A DNA stretch of 64,000 bases from CANIGN01 sp041391385 (GTDB taxonomy: Bacteria; Bdellovibrionota; UBA2428), in assembly GCA_041391385.1 (NCBI GenBank), contig JAWKOD010000003.1:186001-250000 (forward strand). The letters are read 5' to 3'. The position numbers and the translations under genes are program-made. How positions within the stretch are numbered: the first letter of the stretch is position 1; each line of letters opens with the position of its first letter. Positions 61,020 to 64,000 of the stretch are shown here, piece after piece. The notes under the pieces were generated by a model. The model did no database searches, was not told the origin of the DNA, and saw nothing but the letters and a program-made list of their open reading frames with translations.

Positions 61020-62521
61020 GCGCAGTAAAAAGAACCTGGAAACTAGAATACAGCCAAGGCACGAAAAACTGGACACGCATCGTTCGTTCTGAGGAACTCA
61101 AAATAGGAAGTCGTCTTGGCAACAACTTACGCTTACCCTCTCCTTGTCCTGAACACCTCCTAAAGGTTTCGCACTCTTCCAAAGGACTCGATTGGGAAAC
61201 CTCTTCTAGCAAAATTCAAGCTAAAAGCCACAAAGGAAGCATTGTTCTTGAATGGCATAAGCGCACCTTAATTGTCTCTGACATTACTGAAGACAAAAAG
61301 TTCCAAGCAATAACCGACAAATCCATTCAGATACATCGTTCAAGTACTTTAAAAGATCCCACCAAAAAAACATTGTGGTTCTTTTATAAAGGCCTTCTTA
61401 TTGAGACAGCAGCCCTTGAATCAAACGACCCCAAAGTAAACCCCATAGCCATATTAGGCGCTGGTGTGAAGGTCGAATTTGACACCTACTCCCGTAAACT
61501 CATCGTCATATGGCCTAGTGGAGACCTCAAAACTCTCCCCTTAAAAAACACTGATCTCGGAATGGAAGTCAGTGAGGGAGAGTACCACTTCATTATTAGT
61601 TCCGCTCCTGATCTTAGCCAACTCCCTGTCGATGTGAGTGAAGAAAAAGGAAATCGCATGGCCCCTGTAATTTTTACAGTCATGGCGACTTTTCTTATCT
61701 TACTCGCTATTTTACAAGTTAACTGGAATCCAAATGATGGCCTCCTTGAAGAAGTAATACCTGAAGAACTTGCAAAACTGACCATAGAGAAAAAAAGTGG
61801 TCTCCCAGGTGGTGGCGTTGGAGGTGGCGGAGTACAAACCGAAAAACGCGACGCACGTGGTGGAGCAGGCATTGCCCGTCCCGACGAAGTCCTTGTTAAA
61901 AACTTAAACATAGCCGCTTCATCTGGAAACTTGTTAAACGCACTCACTGCACTTGATAGCAAATACACAAATCAAGTTGCTAAAGCAGCGATTGGCCCCG
62001 TTGGTGTTGGTGGCCCCAATGCAGCTCAGGGCATTTTAAAAAGTTTAGGAAGCATGACTGGTTCTGGCGGTGGCGGAGTCGGTATCGGTGGTTTGGGCAC
62101 CAAGGGATTTGGCGGCGGTGGCGGTGGCGGTAACGGCCTTGGCTTTGGAACAAAAACAGGTAATGGCGTTGGCGAAGGAAAAGAACTTCGCGCAATTAGC
62201 TTTGAATCAGGCTCAGGAGAAGTTAGAGGTGGTCTTGAAAAATCAGAAGTTGAAGCCGTTATCAGACAAAACCTGGCTCAGATAAGAAACTGCTACAATC
62301 GTGGCTTAAGACTTAATCCAACACTTTCTGGAAAAGTTAAAGCCAGCTTTAGAATTGGTGCTAATGGTAAAGTAGACCTCTCAAGAATTGGAGACTCTAC
62401 ACTTGCTTCAAGTGACGTTGAGGAATGTATCAAAGGAAGAATACTTTCTTGGAACTTTCCACAGCCTCGTGGGGGCAGCACAGTTGATGTGAGCTACCCC
62501 TTTTTACTAAGGCCTCAATAG
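61016..62521 (+). CDS. AgmX/PglI C-terminal domain, TonB-like energy transducer
   Basis: 501 residues with four regions. Residues 1-210 are a cytoplasmic domain with beta patterns, perhaps FHA-like in outline (RIVRSEELKIGSRLGNNLRL). Residues about 216-234 form the single membrane helix. Residues about 263-390 are a Gly-rich spacer with runs of up to seven Gly. Residues 408-500 form the AgmX/PglI domain with QNLAQIRNCYNRGL and SGKVKASFRIGANGKV, holding the paired Cys 426 and 471. A membrane anchor plus spacer plus terminal domain is the TonB layout, here energised by the ExbB/ExbD genes of the same operon. It is the last gene, converging with 62531. Confidence 0.88.
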   Translation: MSAVKRTWKLEYSQGTKNWTRIVRSEELKIGSRLGNNLRLPSPCPEHLLKVSHSSKGLDWETSSSKIQAKSHKGSIVLEWHKRTLIVSDITEDKKFQAITDKSIQIHRSSTLKDPTKKTLWFFYKGLLIETAALESNDPKVNPIAILGAGVKVEFDTYSRKLIVIWPSGDLKTLPLKNTDLGMEVSEGEYHFIISSAPDLSQLPVDVSEEKGNRMAPVIFTVMATFLILLAILQVNWNPNDGLLEEVIPEELAKLTIEKKSGLPGGGVGGGGVQTEKRDARGGAGIARPDEVLVKNLNIAASSGNLLNALTALDSKYTNQVAKAAIGPVGVGGPNAAQGILKSLGSMTGSGGGGVGIGGLGTKGFGGGGGGGNGLGFGTKTGNGVGEGKELRAISFESGSGEVRGGLEKSEVEAVIRQNLAQIRNCYNRGLRLNPTLSGKVKASFRIGANGKVDLSRIGDSTLASSDVEECIKGRILSWNFPQPRGGSTVDVSYPFLLRPQ

Positions 62522-62530
62522 TATCAGAGA

Positions 62531-63001
62531 CTAGACATCGTGATCTAAGTAGCAAACGATATCTTTAAACTCTAACTTAGAGGGGCCCTCTTCAGAATAA
62601 GAATAAATAAGAAGAGAATTACCAGCATCCTTAACGCGAGTTGGATCCTTCAATACTTTCTCTAAACTTGCCGCATCCCATATGCCTTGTTCTGAATAAT
62701 CTGTTCCTAAGTAGTTGAGATGAACGTCCGTATTTTCATTCAAAACACTTAAAACAATCATTGCTTGATTGCTTCTCATTGTTTCAGCAAACTGAGCATT
62801 ACTCTTGTATGTTTCATTCATAAGAAGAGTTCCATCTTTATCTTTAAAAGTAAACGCTGCCTGGTTAAAAGAACCATAAACACCACTTGTATTCATACTT
62901 ACAGTGGCCAACTTTCCACTATACGTTTCAGCCATACAGAGACTTCCAGCCTGTGCCAATGATACACTTAACATAGCAGTCGCAATTGCAATTTTTTTCA
63001 T
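62531..63001 (-). CDS. Small uncharacterised secreted protein
   Basis: 156 residues that I do not recognise. The signal peptide MKKIAIATAMLSVSLAQAG is clean, and a GGAGG ribosome site lies about 10 bases before the ATG. The mature protein has a Cys near each end (SLCMAE and DIVCYL), which may form a disulfide, and is beta-rich (YSGKLATVSMNTSGVYGSF). It is convergent with the AgmX gene across 9 bases. Confidence 0.7.
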   Translation of the reverse strand: MKKIAIATAMLSVSLAQAGSLCMAETYSGKLATVSMNTSGVYGSFNQAAFTFKDKDGTLLMNETYKSNAQFAETMRSNQAMIVLSVLNENTDVHLNYLGTDYSEQGIWDAASLEKVLKDPTRVKDAGNSLLIYSYSEEGPSKLEFKDIVCYLDHDV

Positions 63002-63088
63002 ATAACTTTTCCTCCGTTATTGTGAAAGTACAAAAAGCATTCACGAATAACGAGCAAAGACCCAACCAGTTTTAGTAAAAAGTGTCAG

Positions 63089-63640
63089 TTAGATCGGATC
63101 AGGACTCAACTTAAATCCAATACTCAGAAGCGAGCTTATCTCATCCAGAGAAGGCAAATGAGATTTTTTCATATCAAGCCCATCCAAGTCATCAACAATT
63201 TCAGAACAGTACATCTCTTTTAAAAGATTTCGTGGGTACTGTACTTCAAAATGGATGGCCTGCTGACGAAGAGATTTTTTCTTAGGCGCTAATACAATTT
63301 TAGAAATTTGCACAAGCCCACTTGATCCAACAAGAGCATCCTTATTTGTTACAAAACAACATGAGAAAGACCTTATTGAATGAGGAACCTGTGTTGCTTT
63401 TGGATAATAATAAATTTGAGGCATTCCATTTTTTGAATCAAAACACAAGGACTCATACTTAGCTTCAAACTCAAATGGAAAATTATCGTAGGTCTCTAAG
63501 CTAAAAGTCCAATTATGAGTGGGGAGCTCATTGGATGGCATCGTCCATACACGTGACTGAAGCCCAGAAACATCATGCGTATTTAAAGCCCAAAGGGAAA
63601 GCTCACAAAAGTAAAACACTAGAACCAATATCTTTTTCAT
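63089..63640 (-). CDS. Small uncharacterised secreted protein
   Basis: 183 residues that I do not recognise. The signal peptide is MKKILVLVFYFCELSLWALN, with a GGGGAG site just upstream of the ATG. The mature part is mixed alpha/beta, with aromatic strands (HNWTFSLETYDNFPFEFEAKY), four or more Cys (LCFDSKN, SCCFV, YCSEIV) and a Leu-rich C-terminal helix. The 87-base gap to the 62531-63001 gene on the same strand allows a shared promoter. Confidence 0.65.
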   Translation of the reverse strand: MKKILVLVFYFCELSLWALNTHDVSGLQSRVWTMPSNELPTHNWTFSLETYDNFPFEFEAKYESLCFDSKNGMPQIYYYPKATQVPHSIRSFSCCFVTNKDALVGSSGLVQISKIVLAPKKKSLRQQAIHFEVQYPRNLLKEMYCSEIVDDLDGLDMKKSHLPSLDEISSLLSIGFKLSPDPI

Positions 63641-63788
63641 AAAACTCCCCCCTTAAATAGGATAAAAGAACTTCAATAGATTCGAGTGTCTATTTTTTTT
63701 ACACCTGACTGAGAACTAGGCTGCTTTTCTTAACAAAGTACGTGTTTTTTAATAAAGAAATCAGTCACTTGCACCCCACAATAGAGTT

Positions 63789-64000
63789 ATGAGGCATTTA
63801 ACTTTATTCTTCTTACTTGCTAGTTTTGGCAACACAGCTCTTGCAGCTGATAGCCACACAGGGAGCGAGAGCATGCGAGCCTCTAACGACGACCGCGTAA
63901 ACGACTACAATCGTGGAATTGTTGAAGCCATCCGAAACGCAAGAAACCGCGGAGAACGTGACCGAGTATTAATGCAGACAGGTAACGAAACGATTTTCAA
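63789..64000 (+). CDS. Start of a secreted protein, truncated by the window end
   Basis: The frame opens at an ATG at 63789 and continues to the window edge, so at least 70 residues are encoded here. A signal peptide MRHLTLFFLLASFGNTALAAD is evident, followed by a charged region with DDRVNDYNRGIVEAIRNARNRGE. I do not recognise the family. It is divergent from the 63089-63640 gene across a 148-base intergenic region in which I find no terminator. Confidence 0.55.
   Translation, partial: MRHLTLFFLLASFGNTALAADSHTGSESMRASNDDRVNDYNRGIVEAIRNARNRGERDRVLMQTGNETIF

Noticed and set aside
61800..62190. Gly-rich region as a collagen-like repeat
   Set aside because: There is no regular Gly-X-Y periodicity; it is an irregular flexible linker.
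1..64000. CRISPR arrays, insertion sequences, prophage, tRNA or rRNA genes
   Set aside because: I searched the intergenic gaps for regular repeats, terminal inverted repeats with transposase frames, and tRNA T-loop motifs and found none.

Overview
The window looks like a chromosomal segment of a Gram-negative, AT-leaning bacterium with an elaborate outer membrane. Markers are OmpA and FadL proteins, O-antigen ligase, heptose kinase, MsbA and LpxH-like proteins, and an ExbB/ExbD/AgmX-type energised complex. The gene mix (AgmX/PglI C-terminal domain, very large TPR proteins, SpoVR with DUF444, PMT-type glycosyltransferases beside lipid A genes, many small secreted proteins of unknown function) best fits the Bdellovibrionota or a relative such as the myxobacteria. 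That assignment rests on gene content only. I see no phage, insertion sequence, CRISPR array, rRNA or tRNA, and no gene-free stretch above 300 bases.

Layout. 1-4.2 kb: end of a type II secretion/type IV pilus F-type membrane protein, an O-antigen-ligase-like enzyme, a PMT glycosyltransferase and an OmpA lipoprotein. 4.3-10.1 kb, minus strand: a TPR lipoprotein, a LolB-like lipoprotein, a peptide-type solute-binding protein and a double ATPase with no permease genes nearby. 10.2-15.6 kb: envelope lipid genes (hldA-type kinase, msbA-like ABC exporter, lpxH-like hydrolase, second PMT). 15.5-18.1 kb: SpoVR and DUF444 without PrkA. 18.2-31.9 kb: valS, a YyaL-type protein, PilZ, grxD, acetoacetyl-CoA synthetase, fadL, a hydrolase, miaE and an EamA permease. 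32-34.3 kb: a tandem pair of small outer-membrane barrel proteins, the first apparently highly expressed, plus a coiled-coil secreted protein. 34.4-42 kb: acnA, nuoB and erpA, all interrupted by single-base indels, with several small envelope proteins between them. 42-55 kb: HD hydrolase, glucosaminidase, nrnA, slt, grxC, a GntP permease, pepP and an HTTM-domain gene. 55.1-62.5 kb: a compact six-gene operon (ExbB, two ExbD, a 1296-residue TPR protein, a small secreted protein and an AgmX/TonB-like protein). 62.5-64 kb: small secreted proteins.

Two points matter most to a user. First, nine single-base indels, each rejoining two correct reading frames of one protein, interrupt five genes between 34.8 and 54.2 kb (acnA three, nuoB one, erpA one, a secreted protein two, the HTTM gene two). 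Most lie in short homopolymers, so assembly errors are the likely cause and the genes are probably intact in the organism. Second, the strongest candidate for an under-described system is the 55.1-62.5 kb operon. It looks like a proton-driven trans-envelope machine whose TonB-like subunit uses a glycine-rich spacer and is paired with a giant periplasmic TPR protein. A second candidate is the pair of PMT enzymes around lipid A genes, which could glycosylate lipid A or another envelope glycan.
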